Shown: positions 6,309 to 14,031, numbered from the stretch's first letter. The stretch is DNA of 15,634 bases from JBEIFW01 sp040382215 (GCA_040382215.1 JBEIFW010000075.1:1-15634); one strand, 5' to 3'. The notes: a model not told the origin generated them from the sequence alone. A program made the numbers and translations.

Positions 6309-8714
6309 ATGTCCGACGAACCGTGGCGCGTCATCGACCTGAGCGACAGCCTGGCCGGGGCGTACGCGGCCCGGCTGGTGGCCTGCGTCGGCGCCGGGGT
6401 GGTGCGCTTCGAGGTGCCCGGCGGGCATCGGCTGCGGCGGTGGCGGGCCGGCGGCGCCCTGCCCGACGGCCGGGACGGCGCGTTGTTCTCGTGGTTGGCC
6501 GGCGGGCAACAGTCGGTCACCGTCGACCCGACCGACCCGGCGTCGCTCGCTGCGGCGCGCGGGTGGCTGGCCGACGCCGATGCCGTTATCTGGTCGCCCG
6601 GACCGCTCGGCGCCGTGCTCGACGGCGTGCTCGCGCCCGACCGCTCGCTCGGCGCCGGAGACCCCGTGGTCGTCACGATCACCCCGTTCGGCACCGTCGG
6701 GCCGTGGGCGCAACGGCCGGCGACCGAGCTCACGCTGCAGGCGCTGTCCGGGGGGCCGGCGCTGCGCGGGTCGCGCGAGTGGCCGCCGATGAGCGCAGGT
6801 GGTCAGCACGGCGAGTGGATGGCTGGTCTCGTGGGCGCCGTCGCTGCGCTGGTCGGCCTGCGCGCCCGGGCGCTCGGGGCGGGCGGCGGGCGGTACGACG
6901 TCTCTGCGCTCGAAGCGGTGATCATGACGCAGCTGTTCAACCCGATCACGATGCAGTCGATCGACGGGGGCGTCGCGCCGCGCCGCATCAAGGCGACGGT
7001 CGGCGACGTGGTCGCGAGCGCGGACGGCTATGTCGGTTTCGCCGTCGTGAACCGGGTGCAGCACTGGCACGACTTCTGTGTGCTGGTCGAACAGCCGGAC
7101 TGGGCCGACGACCCGACCCTCGACCCCGTGTGGAACCGGGCCGAGCGCAGCGACGAGCTGAACCCGGCGATCGCGTCGTGGGCCGGTGCGCGCACGACGG
7201 CCGAGATCGTGGAGCTCGCCGGGCTGCTGCGGGTGCCCGTGACGCCGGTCGGCAACGGCTCGACGATCCCGGCGATGGCCCAGGTCGCCGCCGAGCGGTT
7301 CGTCGAGCCGGACCCGACGGGGACGTTCGTCCAGCCGGCCCGGCCGTTCCGTTACCACCCGCCGATCCCCGGCGTCGACGGTCCCCATTTCGCCCCGCCG
7401 CTCGGCCCCCCGATCACCACCCGTTCCCGGCCGGCCCGGCGATCGCCCGCCCCGGCCGGCCCCGGGGTGGGCGCCCCGTTCGCCGGGCTGCGGGTGGCCG
7501 ATCTCACTTCGTTCTGGGCCGGACCGTTCCTGGGCCAGCTGCTCGGCGCGTTTGGGGCCGAGGTGATCCATGTCGAGTCGACGTCACGGCCCGACGGCGC
7601 CCGGCTCATGAACCACCGCCCGCCGACGTTGGACCGTTGGTGGGAATGGTCGTCGTACTTTCAAGCGGTGAACACGGCGAAGCAAGGCGTGACGCTGGAG
7701 CTCGGCACGCCCGAGGGCCGTGCGGTCGCGCACCGTCTCGTCGCTGGGTGCGACGTGGTGATCGAGAACTACAGCCCCCGGGTCGCCGAATCCTGGGGTC
7801 TCGGGTGGGACGAGGTTCGGACCCGGCGACCCGACACCGTGATGGTGCGGATGCCGGCGTTCGGCCTGTCCGGGCCGTGGCGCGACCGAACCGGGTTCGC
7901 CATGACGATGGAGCAGGCGTCGGGGATGGCGTGGATCTCCGGATTCCCCGAGCACGCGCCCGGCGCGTTGTTCGGCCCCTGCGACCCGGGGGCGGGCTTG
8001 CACGCCGCGGTCGGTCTGCTCGGTGCGCTCGAGCATCGCCGCCGCACCGGTGAGGGTCGCTTGGTCGAGGTGCCGATGGTTCTCGGGGCCCTGAACGTCG
8101 CCGGCGAGCAGGTCATTGAACACTCGGCCTACGGCACGCTGTTGCAGCGCAACGGGAACCGGGGACCGGCCGGCGCGCCGCAGGGCTGCTACCGGGTTGC
8201 CGGGGTCGAGCCGGTCACCGGTCAACCGCGCTGGATCGCACTTGCGGTCGCCGACGACGAGCAGTGGTCGGCCCTGTGCGCCGTGCTCGGTGCGCCGGAC
8301 TGGGCGGCTCGCGCCGACCTGGCCGAGCGCGCAGGCCGGCTCGCCGCCCATGACGAGCTCGATGACCGGATCGCTGCGTGGTGCGCGCCGCAGCCCGACG
8401 TCGATGTGGTCGCCGCCCTGCTCGCTGCCGGAGTCCCCGCAGCGCCGGTGGTTCACCCGTGGGAGCAGCTGGGCTTCGAGCAGCTGGCGTACCGGGGGTT
8501 TTTCGAGACCGTCGACCATCCGGTGTCGGGGCCGTCGCAGCACGTCACCTTCCCGTTCCGGCTGCCGGGGTCGACCGGTGCATTCCATCGTTCGCCCGCC
8601 CCCACCCTGGGGCAGCACAACGACGACGTGCTCGCCCGGGTCGCCGGCCTCGACGCAGCGCAGATCGCTTCGCTGCGTTCGGCCGGGATCATCGGCGAGA
8701 CGCTGACGCGCTGA
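6309..8714 (+). CDS. Fused two-domain CaiB/BaiF (family III) CoA-transferase
   Basis: This 801-residue protein carries two CoA-transferase III domains in tandem, joined by a Pro/Ala/Arg-rich linker near residues 373-388. Single-domain members are about 400 residues. Family III enzymes move CoA between carboxylic acids via an aspartyl-CoA thioester. The second domain (from about 389) has the opening PFAGLRVADLTSFWAGPF, the VNTAKQGVTLEL and VIENYSP blocks, and the nucleophile Asp559 in FGPCDPGAGLHAA. The first domain has the opening WRVIDLSDSLAGAYAARL and a YDVSALEAV block, but Glu169 occupies the nucleophile position (QHGEWMAG). It may therefore be inactive and structural. Similar double-length proteins occur in actinobacteria, for example Rv1866 of Mycobacterium tuberculosis. 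ATG 6309 follows a strong GGAGGGGG site. The frame extends further upstream, but that part overlaps the cupin gene. The acyl substrate is unknown. Confidence 0.92.
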   Translation: MSDEPWRVIDLSDSLAGAYAARLVACVGAGVVRFEVPGGHRLRRWRAGGALPDGRDGALFSWLAGGQQSVTVDPTDPASLAAARGWLADADAVIWSPGPLGAVLDGVLAPDRSLGAGDPVVVTITPFGTVGPWAQRPATELTLQALSGGPALRGSREWPPMSAGGQHGEWMAGLVGAVAALVGLRARALGAGGGRYDVSALEAVIMTQLFNPITMQSIDGGVAPRRIKATVGDVVASADGYVGFAVVNRVQHWHDFCVLVEQPDWADDPTLDPVWNRAERSDELNPAIASWAGARTTAEIVELAGLLRVPVTPVGNGSTIPAMAQVAAERFVEPDPTGTFVQPARPFRYHPPIPGVDGPHFAPPLGPPITTRSRPARRSPAPAGPGVGAPFAGLRVADLTSFWAGPFLGQLLGAFGAEVIHVESTSRPDGARLMNHRPPTLDRWWEWSSYFQAVNTAKQGVTLELGTPEGRAVAHRLVAGCDVVIENYSPRVAESWGLGWDEVRTRRPDTVMVRMPAFGLSGPWRDRTGFAMTMEQASGMAWISGFPEHAPGALFGPCDPGAGLHAAVGLLGALEHRRRTGEGRLVEVPMVLGALNVAGEQVIEHSAYGTLLQRNGNRGPAGAPQGCYRVAGVEPVTGQPRWIALAVADDEQWSALCAVLGAPDWAARADLAERAGRLAAHDELDDRIAAWCAPQPDVDVVAALLAAGVPAAPVVHPWEQLGFEQLAYRGFFETVDHPVSGPSQHVTFPFRLPGSTGAFHRSPAPTLGQHNDDVLARVAGLDAAQIASLRSAGIIGETLTR

Positions 8715-8748
8715 CGATTCGTTGCGGCCGGGTGGAGCGGCGCAGCGC

Positions 8749-8754
8749 TACGGT
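8749..8754 (+). promoter_or_regulatory. Putative -10 box of the amidohydrolase gene
   Basis: TACGGT stands 24 bases before the GTG at 8779, followed by a G-run (8766-8771) that could act as ribosome site. No good -35 was found at normal spacing: TTGCGG at 8722-8727 would need a 21-base spacer. The gene could equally be read through from the CoA-transferase, which stops 64 bases upstream. Confidence 0.35.
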
Positions 8755-8778
8755 GCAGGCAACCTGGGGGGTTTCGAC

Positions 8779-10464
8779 GTGGACGACCTGATCATCGCCA
8801 ACGCCCGCATCGTGGACGGCACTGGCCGGCCGGCCTTCGACGGCGACATCGCCGTGCGGGACGGGCGGATCGTCGAGGTCGCTGCGCCCGGCACGATCAC
8901 GCGCCCGGCGGTGCGGGTCATCGACGCAGCGGGGCATCTCGTCACGCCGGGCTTCGTCGACATCCACACCCACTTCGACGGCCAGGTCTGCTGGGACAAG
9001 CAGGTGACCCCCTCGTGCTGGCACGGGGTGACGACGGTGGTGATGGGCAACTGCGGGGTCGGCTTCGCGCCCGTTCGGCCCGGCTCCGAGGACGCACTGG
9101 TGCAGTTGATGGAGAGCGTCGAGGACATCCCCGGTACCGCGCTTCACGAGGGCCTGCCTTGGGGTTGGGAGAGTTTCGCCGAGTACCTCGACGCCATCGA
9201 CACGCCCTACTCGATGGATATCGGCGCCCAGGTGCCCCACGTGGCGTTGCGGCTGTATGTGATGGGGGACCGGTGCCAGGACGACGCCACCGCCGGCGAC
9301 ATTGCGACGATGGCGTCGATCACCCGCCAGGCGTTGGCGGACGGCGCGCTCGGGTTCTCCACGTCACGCTTCTACGGGCACACCGACAAAGCCGGGAACC
9401 TCGTGCCGGGCACGAATGCTGCGGCTGACGAGCTGATGGCGATCGGCGAAGCCTTCGCCGGCTTCGACCACGGCACGATCGAGATCATCTCGGATCATCT
9501 GAGCAACCCCGACGAATTGGCGTGGATCGAGCACATCGCCCGGGTCACCGGTCGCACGATCACCACCCTCGTCACCGCCGACCCGACGATCGGGGTGTGG
9601 GGTCTGTCGGCCCGGCTCGCCGAGGAAGGTGTACAGGTCCGGCCGCAGGTGGGGGCCCGGCCGGCGTCGGTGCTCATGTCCCTCGACGGCACCCTCAACC
9701 CGATGCGTCAGTTCCCGGCGTACCGCGACATCCAACACCTGCCCGTCGCGCAGCAGCGGCGCCAGCTCCTCGACCCGGCGTTCCGGGCCCGGGTGCTCCG
9801 CGACGCACCGACGAAGTCTCGCTTCGCCGACGCGAACACGATGATCTCGACCTGGCACCGCATGTACGTGTTGCCGGCGGACCTGAGCTACGAACCGGGA
9901 TACGCCGACTCGATCGCGGGGGTTGCCGAGGCGCAGGGGATCACCGAGCGCGAAGCGTTGATGGACGTGCTCGCTGCGGGGCGACCGATCCTGTTCCTGT
10001 TCGGCAAGTACGACGGCGATCTCGACGCTCAGGTGGAGGCGATCGCCCACCCGCAGTCGGTGTTCGGGCTGTCCGACGGCGGGGCGCACTGCGGGGTGCT
10101 GTGTGACGCGAGCGTTCCCACATACATGCTCGCCTACCTCACCCGTGACCGGGCCCGAGGCACGCTTCCCCTCGAGCTCGTCGTGCACAAGATGACCCGT
10201 GACACCGCCCTCGTCTACGGCCTCGCAGACCGGGGCGTCGTCGCCCCGGGCTACCGGGCCGACCTGAACGTGATCGACTACGACGCGTTGCGGCTCGAGG
10301 CCCCGGAGATGGTCTACGACCTGCCGTCAGGAGGAAAGCGGCTCATACAGCGGGCGCACGGGTACCGGGCCACGATCTGCAACGGCGTGGTCACCTACGA
10401 AGACGGGGTGCACACCGGCGCGCTGCCAGGCCGGTTGATCCGTGGCGGCGCAGCGCCGGCATGA
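8779..10464 (+). CDS. Amidohydrolase, D-aminoacylase / N-acyl-D-amino-acid deacylase-like
   Basis: This 561-residue amidohydrolase-superfamily enzyme opens with the small beta-domain (LIIANARIVDGTGRP) followed by GHLVTPGFVDIHTHFDGQ, in which His63 and His65 form the HxH metal pair. Cys92 in VVMGNCGVG lies 27 residues after His65, the same spacing as the metal-bridging Cys of D-aminoacylase. His240 (ISDHLSN) and the barrel-end Asp433 (LSDGGAHCG) are present. I did not find an obvious equivalent of the second barrel His in TLVTADPTIG, so the metal site may differ from the archetype. The C-terminal PGYRADLNVIDYDALRL segment is typical. Such proteins hydrolyse N-acyl-D-amino acids or related amides in the cytoplasm; many family members have unknown substrates. 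The start at GTG 8779 follows a G-rich site, while the longer upstream frame lacks similarity. It lies downstream of the CoA-transferase and may be co-transcribed. Confidence 0.9.
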   Translation: MDDLIIANARIVDGTGRPAFDGDIAVRDGRIVEVAAPGTITRPAVRVIDAAGHLVTPGFVDIHTHFDGQVCWDKQVTPSCWHGVTTVVMGNCGVGFAPVRPGSEDALVQLMESVEDIPGTALHEGLPWGWESFAEYLDAIDTPYSMDIGAQVPHVALRLYVMGDRCQDDATAGDIATMASITRQALADGALGFSTSRFYGHTDKAGNLVPGTNAAADELMAIGEAFAGFDHGTIEIISDHLSNPDELAWIEHIARVTGRTITTLVTADPTIGVWGLSARLAEEGVQVRPQVGARPASVLMSLDGTLNPMRQFPAYRDIQHLPVAQQRRQLLDPAFRARVLRDAPTKSRFADANTMISTWHRMYVLPADLSYEPGYADSIAGVAEAQGITEREALMDVLAAGRPILFLFGKYDGDLDAQVEAIAHPQSVFGLSDGGAHCGVLCDASVPTYMLAYLTRDRARGTLPLELVVHKMTRDTALVYGLADRGVVAPGYRADLNVIDYDALRLEAPEMVYDLPSGGKRLIQRAHGYRATICNGVVTYEDGVHTGALPGRLIRGGAAPA

Positions 10465-10544
10465 CCGGCGCCGTACCTCACGAGGGTTTCGACGCGGCGA
10501 TCGAGCGGGCATGGGTCTGCGAGGCGGCCGGGCCCATGCGGTGA
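10461..10544 (+). CDS. Possible 27-codon ORF overlapping the amidohydrolase stop (ATGA)
   Basis: ATG 10461 overlaps the amidohydrolase TGA as ATGA, a common arrangement for translational coupling, and the frame ends at TGA 10542-10544. The peptide (MTGAVPHEGFDAAIERAWVC...) matches nothing I recognise. It could be a decayed gene start or chance. Its 3' end overlaps the hairpin at 10509-10539. Confidence 0.2.
   Translation: MTGAVPHEGFDAAIERAWVCEAAGPMR
10509..10539 (+). terminator. Hairpin between convergent genes, possible terminator
   Basis: GCATGGG (10509-10515) and CCCATGC (10533-10539) are exact reverse complements. On the plus-strand RNA the stem extends inward to about 11 pairs with two G-U pairs, leaving a nine-base loop. 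It lies in the gap between the amidohydrolase stop and the convergent small membrane gene. No U-run follows, so termination is inferred only from position and structure. Confidence 0.35.
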
Positions 10545-10572
10545 TGCTGCTCCCCGAGATGCCCGAGCCGGC

Positions 10573-10875
10573 TCAGGGGAGGCGCTGCACCCGTTCGCGA
10601 TGGTCGGCGCCGTTCTCCCCGTCTATCCGCTTCGACCTGGTGCCGGTGACCTCGCTCACCTTGCCATCGCCGCCGGTGATCGGCTGGGCCTGGATCCGGG
10701 TCTCGCGTTCGAAGCTGTGCGACTTGTCGGTGTTGCGGTAGTAGCGCCACAGCGTGAAGTAGAGGAGGGCGGCGCCCCCGGGGCCGGCGAGTAGGAACAG
10801 CTCGCCGTTGCTCTGGCTGGCGGCGATCACCCCGGGTGCGGGGAGCACGGGTGCGGTCAGGATGGTCGTGAGCAT
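10573..10875 (-). CDS. Small membrane protein of the SPFH operon, unknown function
   Basis: This is a 100-residue protein. A hydrophobic N-terminus (MLTTILTAPVLPAPGVIAAS) may be a first membrane segment or signal. It is followed by a clear transmembrane helix at about 27-45 (LFLLAGPGGAALLYFTLW). A basic, polar tail (RYYRNTDKSHSFERETRI) of about 55 residues would then lie in the cytoplasm by the positive-inside rule. ATG 10875 shares its A with the stop of the zinc-ribbon gene (TGATG), so translation is coupled; a GTG at 10878 is a second possibility. Being last in the three-gene operon suggests that it acts with the SPFH and zinc-ribbon proteins, perhaps as a membrane anchor. I do not recognise a named domain. 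Confidence 0.75.
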   Translation of the reverse strand: MLTTILTAPVLPAPGVIAASQSNGELFLLAGPGGAALLYFTLWRYYRNTDKSHSFERETRIQAQPITGGDGKVSEVTGTRSKRIDGENGADHRERVQRLP

Positions 10876-12083
10876 CACGATGCCGCCAGGAAGGCGATCA
10901 CGATCGCTTCGACCACGGTGCCCACGGCGAGCGCCGCGACGAGCAACCGGGCGTGGGACACGGGCACGCTGCCCATGACCTCACCGGTGCGGCCGTTGAC
11001 GGCGATGTAGTGCACCATTCCCTTGCCTCGTTCGACGTGGTGGTAGGAGTACAACCACACCGGGAGGTACATCGCCAGCCACCGGGTGCCGTGCACGGCG
11101 AGTCGCTCCTGCTCCCAGCGCACGCCGCGGTCGTAGGCTCCGAGGCTCGGGGCCACCTCCGACCGGGCGATCGACAACAGCTGGTGTTCGAGTGCCGGCA
11201 CCAGGTGGGAGACGTCCTGGTCCCGCTTCTCGGAGGTGAACCCGGTCAGATAGCTGGCGTTCCACTTGACGGCATTCTCGGTGTCGAACGGCAGGATCGT
11301 GTTGATCACGTTGTTGGTGTTGACCGAGGTGTTCTGGTCCGCGCGTTCGGCCGAGGCCTCGATCGTCAGGTCGTCGACGGTGAAATCGACGTGACGGTGC
11401 ACCTGGTAGACGTCGGCGTCGTAATAGGTGACCTTGTTGTTGCCCGTGCCCCGGGTGTAGCGGCGCGTCTCGATCTCACCGAAGCCGGAGACGTCGGCGC
11501 TCGCCCGGCTGTCGATGACCATGTAGGGCAGGTAGACGCCGACGACGTTCTCGGGTCGGAACTCGCGCAGGAACGCCCGGTTCGCGAACATCCGGCGCTT
11601 GGCCGCGAACGCCGTGATCTTCGCGAGCGCGTCCGCATGCGTGATCGAGAACGGCAGGACGGCATCGGGGACGGCGCCGTTGGGCACCTGCTCGTTCACC
11701 GTCAGCACGTGCCGGCACCAATGGCAGCGGGCGCTCATCTGTCCGGCGGTGTTGACCACCACCTCGGCGCCGCATCCGGCGCACTTCATCGTAACGAGGG
11801 TGCCGGCACCGGTGTCGATGTCGGCGGCGCCGGAGGCCACCGTCGTGCCCTGCAGCGCAGAAAGGTCGCCGTTGGCGACGGTCTCGTCGAGGCGTGCCTC
11901 GGTCCACTCGTGCCGGCAGAACAGACACACGAGCATCCCGACGGACGGCCGCAGTTGGATCTCGGTCGAGCCGCACTTCGGGCAGCGGTTGACCCCGTGG
12001 TCGAGCCGCTTGTTCTCGGTGTCGATGGTCGGCGGCGGAGGGGGGAGCGGCCGGGGCTCACCCGGCGGGGGAAGGGTCGTCAT
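10875..12083 (-). CDS. Double zinc-ribbon (TFIIB-type) membrane protein, YdjG-like
   Basis: This is a 402-residue protein. After a Pro-rich start come two zinc ribbons: Cys34/Cys37 with Cys53/Cys56 (CPKC...CLFC), and Cys101/Cys104 with Cys120/Cys123 (CAGC...CHWC). A large central region (about 140-340) contains the PYMVIDSRA and WLAMYLPVWLYSYHH blocks and no catalytic motif I recognise. The last 25 residues (ARLLVAALAVGTVVEAIVIAFLAAS) form a C-terminal membrane helix, so most of the protein is probably cytoplasmic and tail-anchored. The arrangement recalls Bacillus subtilis YdjG, which is encoded with the SPFH protein YdjI and anchors it at the membrane. ATG 12083 lies 22 bases after the SPFH gene stop. 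The nearest ribosome-site candidate, GAGGA, is weak and 12 bases away. Despite the TFIIB-like ribbon, nothing suggests transcription initiation. Confidence 0.85.
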   Translation of the reverse strand: MTTLPPPGEPRPLPPPPPTIDTENKRLDHGVNRCPKCGSTEIQLRPSVGMLVCLFCRHEWTEARLDETVANGDLSALQGTTVASGAADIDTGAGTLVTMKCAGCGAEVVVNTAGQMSARCHWCRHVLTVNEQVPNGAVPDAVLPFSITHADALAKITAFAAKRRMFANRAFLREFRPENVVGVYLPYMVIDSRASADVSGFGEIETRRYTRGTGNNKVTYYDADVYQVHRHVDFTVDDLTIEASAERADQNTSVNTNNVINTILPFDTENAVKWNASYLTGFTSEKRDQDVSHLVPALEHQLLSIARSEVAPSLGAYDRGVRWEQERLAVHGTRWLAMYLPVWLYSYHHVERGKGMVHYIAVNGRTGEVMGSVPVSHARLLVAALAVGTVVEAIVIAFLAAS

Positions 12084-12105
12084 CGGCGGTTCGGTCCTCG
12101 AACGC

Positions 12106-13341
12106 TCAGAGCCCGAGGACCTTGTTCTTTGCGGCGTCGTAGTCGGCCTGGGTGATCAGGCCGGCATCGAGCATCTGCTTGAACTTGGCAAGCTTCGCCA
12201 CCGGATCCTCGGCGGTGGGCGCCGCAGGCGCCGCCGCGGCGGCCGGGGGCGGCGGGGGAGGGGGAGGCGGGGGTGGCGCCATCGCCGGGCGGGGGGTGCT
12301 CTGGGCGCCGATGCCCGGTACGGGTTGCTGCAGGGCGCCGAGGCCGGTCGCCCCGGCGGCCATGCCGAGGCCGACGAGGCCGGGGGCGCCGGTGTTCGAG
12401 CCGGCGGCTTCGAAGCCGGCGGCGACCGACGCCTGCAGGTTCGAATTGCCGCGGGCGCCCGACAGTGCGTCGGCCCGTTGTACGTTGCGCAGCAGCTCGC
12501 GGGTCGCCTCGTCGTACTCGATCGACACGATCGCCGTGGCGACGATTTCGAGCCCACGACCGGCGCGCCACTGGTAGTTCCGTTCCACTGCGTCCGACAG
12601 GCTCTTTGCGAACCCGATCGAATCCTGCTGGATCCGGGTGATGCGGTTGCCCTTCGACGGATCGTTCGTGTACGCCGAGAACGCCGGGGCGAGCGAGCCG
12701 ACCACTTCGTTGAACAGCTGCTGGGCGGCGTCGTTGTCGAGGTCGGTGAAGTCGAAGACCTCACCGGGCTGAAGGTACTTGGCCGGCACCCACGCCTTCA
12801 CGAACAGCAACGGGTCGATGATCTTGAGGGTGTACGTGCCCCGGGTGATCGCGCCGACCTGGGCGTTCATGTAGGCGTCGTCCCAGTAGATCTCCGACTG
12901 GGTGCCGAAGCGGTTGTTCGGCAGTTCCTTCAGCGTGACGAAGAAGGCTCGCTGCTGCGCGCCAGGGCGTCCGCCGAACTTGAACCGCTCCCACGACGTC
13001 TTGATCAGCGGGCTCACGATGCCGTTGCCGGCGAAGATCGACTGCGACTCCTGCTCGTCGCTGTTCCACTCGTAGCCGCCCGGTTCGGCAGCGAAGCCGG
13101 TGATCGCGCCCTGCTCCATGAGCACCAGGCCGTAGCCCTCGGGGACGAGGATGCGGCTGCCATTGGAGATCACGCCGTCGGATCCCCGTGTGTTGGAGCC
13201 CCGGCCGGCGTTCTGGCCTCGTGGGACGGCGGCGAACAGTGCGGCCGTCGGGGTCAGACCGTCGGGGACCGTGTAGAAGTCCTTCCACTGGTCGGCCAAT
13301 GCGCCGCCGATTGCGCCGACCGCCGCCTTGATGAGCCCCAT
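12106..13341 (-). CDS. SPFH-domain (YdjI / virion-core-like) protein with poly-Pro linker and SHOCT tail
   Basis: This is a 411-residue protein. The N-terminal two-thirds match the bacterial SPFH/YdjI family, with a SRILVPEGYGLVLMEQGAITG strand near residues 60-80, the RAFFVTLKELPNNRFGT block and the YTLKIIDPLLFV strand typical of the PHB-like fold. A coiled region follows (QWRAGRGLEIVATAIVSIEYDEATRELLRNVQRADAL is broken into short blocks here). Then come an Ala/Gly-rich stretch, 11 consecutive prolines (356-366) and a C-terminal SHOCT domain of about 33 residues (KFKQMLDAGLITQADYDAAK). No membrane helix is visible, so recruitment probably depends on the following zinc-ribbon protein. In B. 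subtilis the related YdjI helps bring PspA to the membrane. ATG 13341 has a GAGAGGGA ribosome site 10 bases upstream. The longer frame runs into rnpB and is rejected. It is the first gene of a three-gene operon. Confidence 0.88.
   Translation of the reverse strand: MGLIKAAVGAIGGALADQWKDFYTVPDGLTPTAALFAAVPRGQNAGRGSNTRGSDGVISNGSRILVPEGYGLVLMEQGAITGFAAEPGGYEWNSDEQESQSIFAGNGIVSPLIKTSWERFKFGGRPGAQQRAFFVTLKELPNNRFGTQSEIYWDDAYMNAQVGAITRGTYTLKIIDPLLFVKAWVPAKYLQPGEVFDFTDLDNDAAQQLFNEVVGSLAPAFSAYTNDPSKGNRITRIQQDSIGFAKSLSDAVERNYQWRAGRGLEIVATAIVSIEYDEATRELLRNVQRADALSGARGNSNLQASVAAGFEAAGSNTGAPGLVGLGMAAGATGLGALQQPVPGIGAQSTPRPAMAPPPPPPPPPPPAAAAAPAAPTAEDPVAKLAKFKQMLDAGLITQADYDAAKNKVLGL
12245..12273 (+). other. 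G-quadruplex-capable G-run in the SPFH gene
   Basis: On the plus strand four runs of five G occur at 12245-12249, 12254-12258, 12260-12264 and 12269-12273, separated by loops of one to four bases. This is the template strand of the poly-proline codons. It meets the usual sequence rule for an intramolecular G-quadruplex; whether it forms in the cell is unknown. Confidence 0.6.
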
Positions 13342-13656
13342 AGGTGGACGTCCCTCTCTAGCCCCGGATGTGCCCCGAAGCATAGGGAATCCGGGCCCGT
13401 CGCCGTCCGCAACGCTGCGGTCCCCGTCGGTGCGCTGCGCAGCACCTACTGCGGCCGTGGACCGACCACGGTTGAAGCGGGAGCTGCACCGCGGGCCGAG
13501 GACGAATGGCGGGAGCGGCGGGAGCGGGCACGCCGTTCGCCTCCTGCGATCCGTCTCTCCTGGACAATCTGCGACGACGAGGGGACCCCGTACCTCGTCC
13601 GGCCAGACGCGTGCGTTGCCGTGCGGGCTCCCTCGACGTGACGAGCCGCTCGTAGG
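13342..13656. other. Intergenic region between the SPFH operon and rnpB
   Basis: This stretch of 315 bases holds the SPFH operon leader and promoter and the rnpB downstream hairpin. A short inverted repeat (GGTGC 13429-13433 with GCACC 13442-13446) lies between them and includes the perfect palindrome GCTGCGCAGC. Open frames cross it in several directions, but they continue into rnpB or lack any recognisable domain. I see no gene here. Confidence 0.6.
13379..13384 (-). promoter_or_regulatory. Putative -10 box of the SPFH operon
   Basis: The minus strand reads TATGCT, identical to the proposed -10 box of the ATPase-like gene. A start six or seven bases downstream would give a leader of about 30 bases containing the GAGAGGGA ribosome site. 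The hexamer 17 bases upstream (GACGGC) is a weak -35 at best. Confidence 0.45.
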
Positions 13657-13657
13657 G
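13630..13657 (-). terminator. Hairpin at the 3' end of rnpB, possible terminator or processing signal
   Basis: An inner stem ACGAG/CTCGT (13641-13653, three-base loop) is flanked by an outer pair CCCT (13630-13633) and AGGG (13654-13657). It lies directly after the 3' P1 strand of RNase P RNA. There is no U-run on the minus strand, so it may terminate weakly or only mark the mature end. Confidence 0.35.
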
Positions 13658-14031
13658 TGACGGTGAGCCGGCCTGTAGGCGGGATTCTGTCCAGCGCCTG
13701 GCGGCGCCTGGGTGACCATCCATCTCTGCGGTCTACCCGGGGAGTGCTCCTCGCGGAGCGGGCGGGCCGCCCGCGTCCCCTGCTCGACCTTGCTCCGGGT
13801 GGGGGTTGCCAGCCGCCCGGGTCACCCCGGACGCTGGTGCGCTCTTACCGCACCGTTGCACCCTTGCCTGTGGCCCCGGGTCGCCCCGGTGCCCATCGGC
13901 GGTCTCTCTCTGTTGCCCGATCCGACAGGTCGCCCCGTCCTGGCTTTCGCCAGCACCCTGCCCTGTGGAGTCCCGACCTTCCTCGACCGGGAAAGACCCC
14001 GGCCGCGGCCACCCGGCCGCCTCACCGTCGG
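13657..14031 (-). ncRNA. rnpB: RNase P RNA, bacterial type A
   Basis: This is the catalytic RNA that trims tRNA 5' leaders, about 375 bases long on the minus strand. The conserved blocks occur in the correct order: GAGGAAGGTCGGGACTCC (CR-I, 13984-13967), then CACAGGGCAGGGTG, and a CTGGCGAAAGCCAG hairpin with a GAAA loop (13953-13940). CGGTAAGAGCGCACCAG follows (13850-13834), then GGAGCAAGG, GAGATGGATGGTCA (CR-V region, 13726-13713) and finally GACAGAATCCCGCCTACAGG (13691-13672). Helix P1 is visible: GACGGTGAG at 14029-14021 pairs exactly with CTCACCGTC at 13667-13659, which sets the ends to within a few bases. CR-I differs at three positions from the common actinobacterial GAGGAAAGTCCGGGCTCC. 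The 5' end lies only about ten bases after the ferritin-like gene, so its promoter must overlap that gene; TAGCCT at 14043-14038 is a candidate -10 box. Confidence 0.95.

Noticed and set aside
6282..8618. Long minus-strand open frames of 429 and 344 residues
   Set aside because: They are antisense to the CoA-transferase with Arg/Pro/Gly-rich translation and no recognised motifs.
11599..13641. 680-residue open frame on the plus strand
   Set aside because: It is antisense to the SPFH and zinc-ribbon genes, has Arg/Gly-rich low-complexity translation, and matches no domain. It is a by-product of high GC content.
13342..13719. Upstream extension of the SPFH gene
   Set aside because: The frame runs into rnpB and has low-complexity translation. 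ATG 13341 with a ribosome site begins the conserved part.
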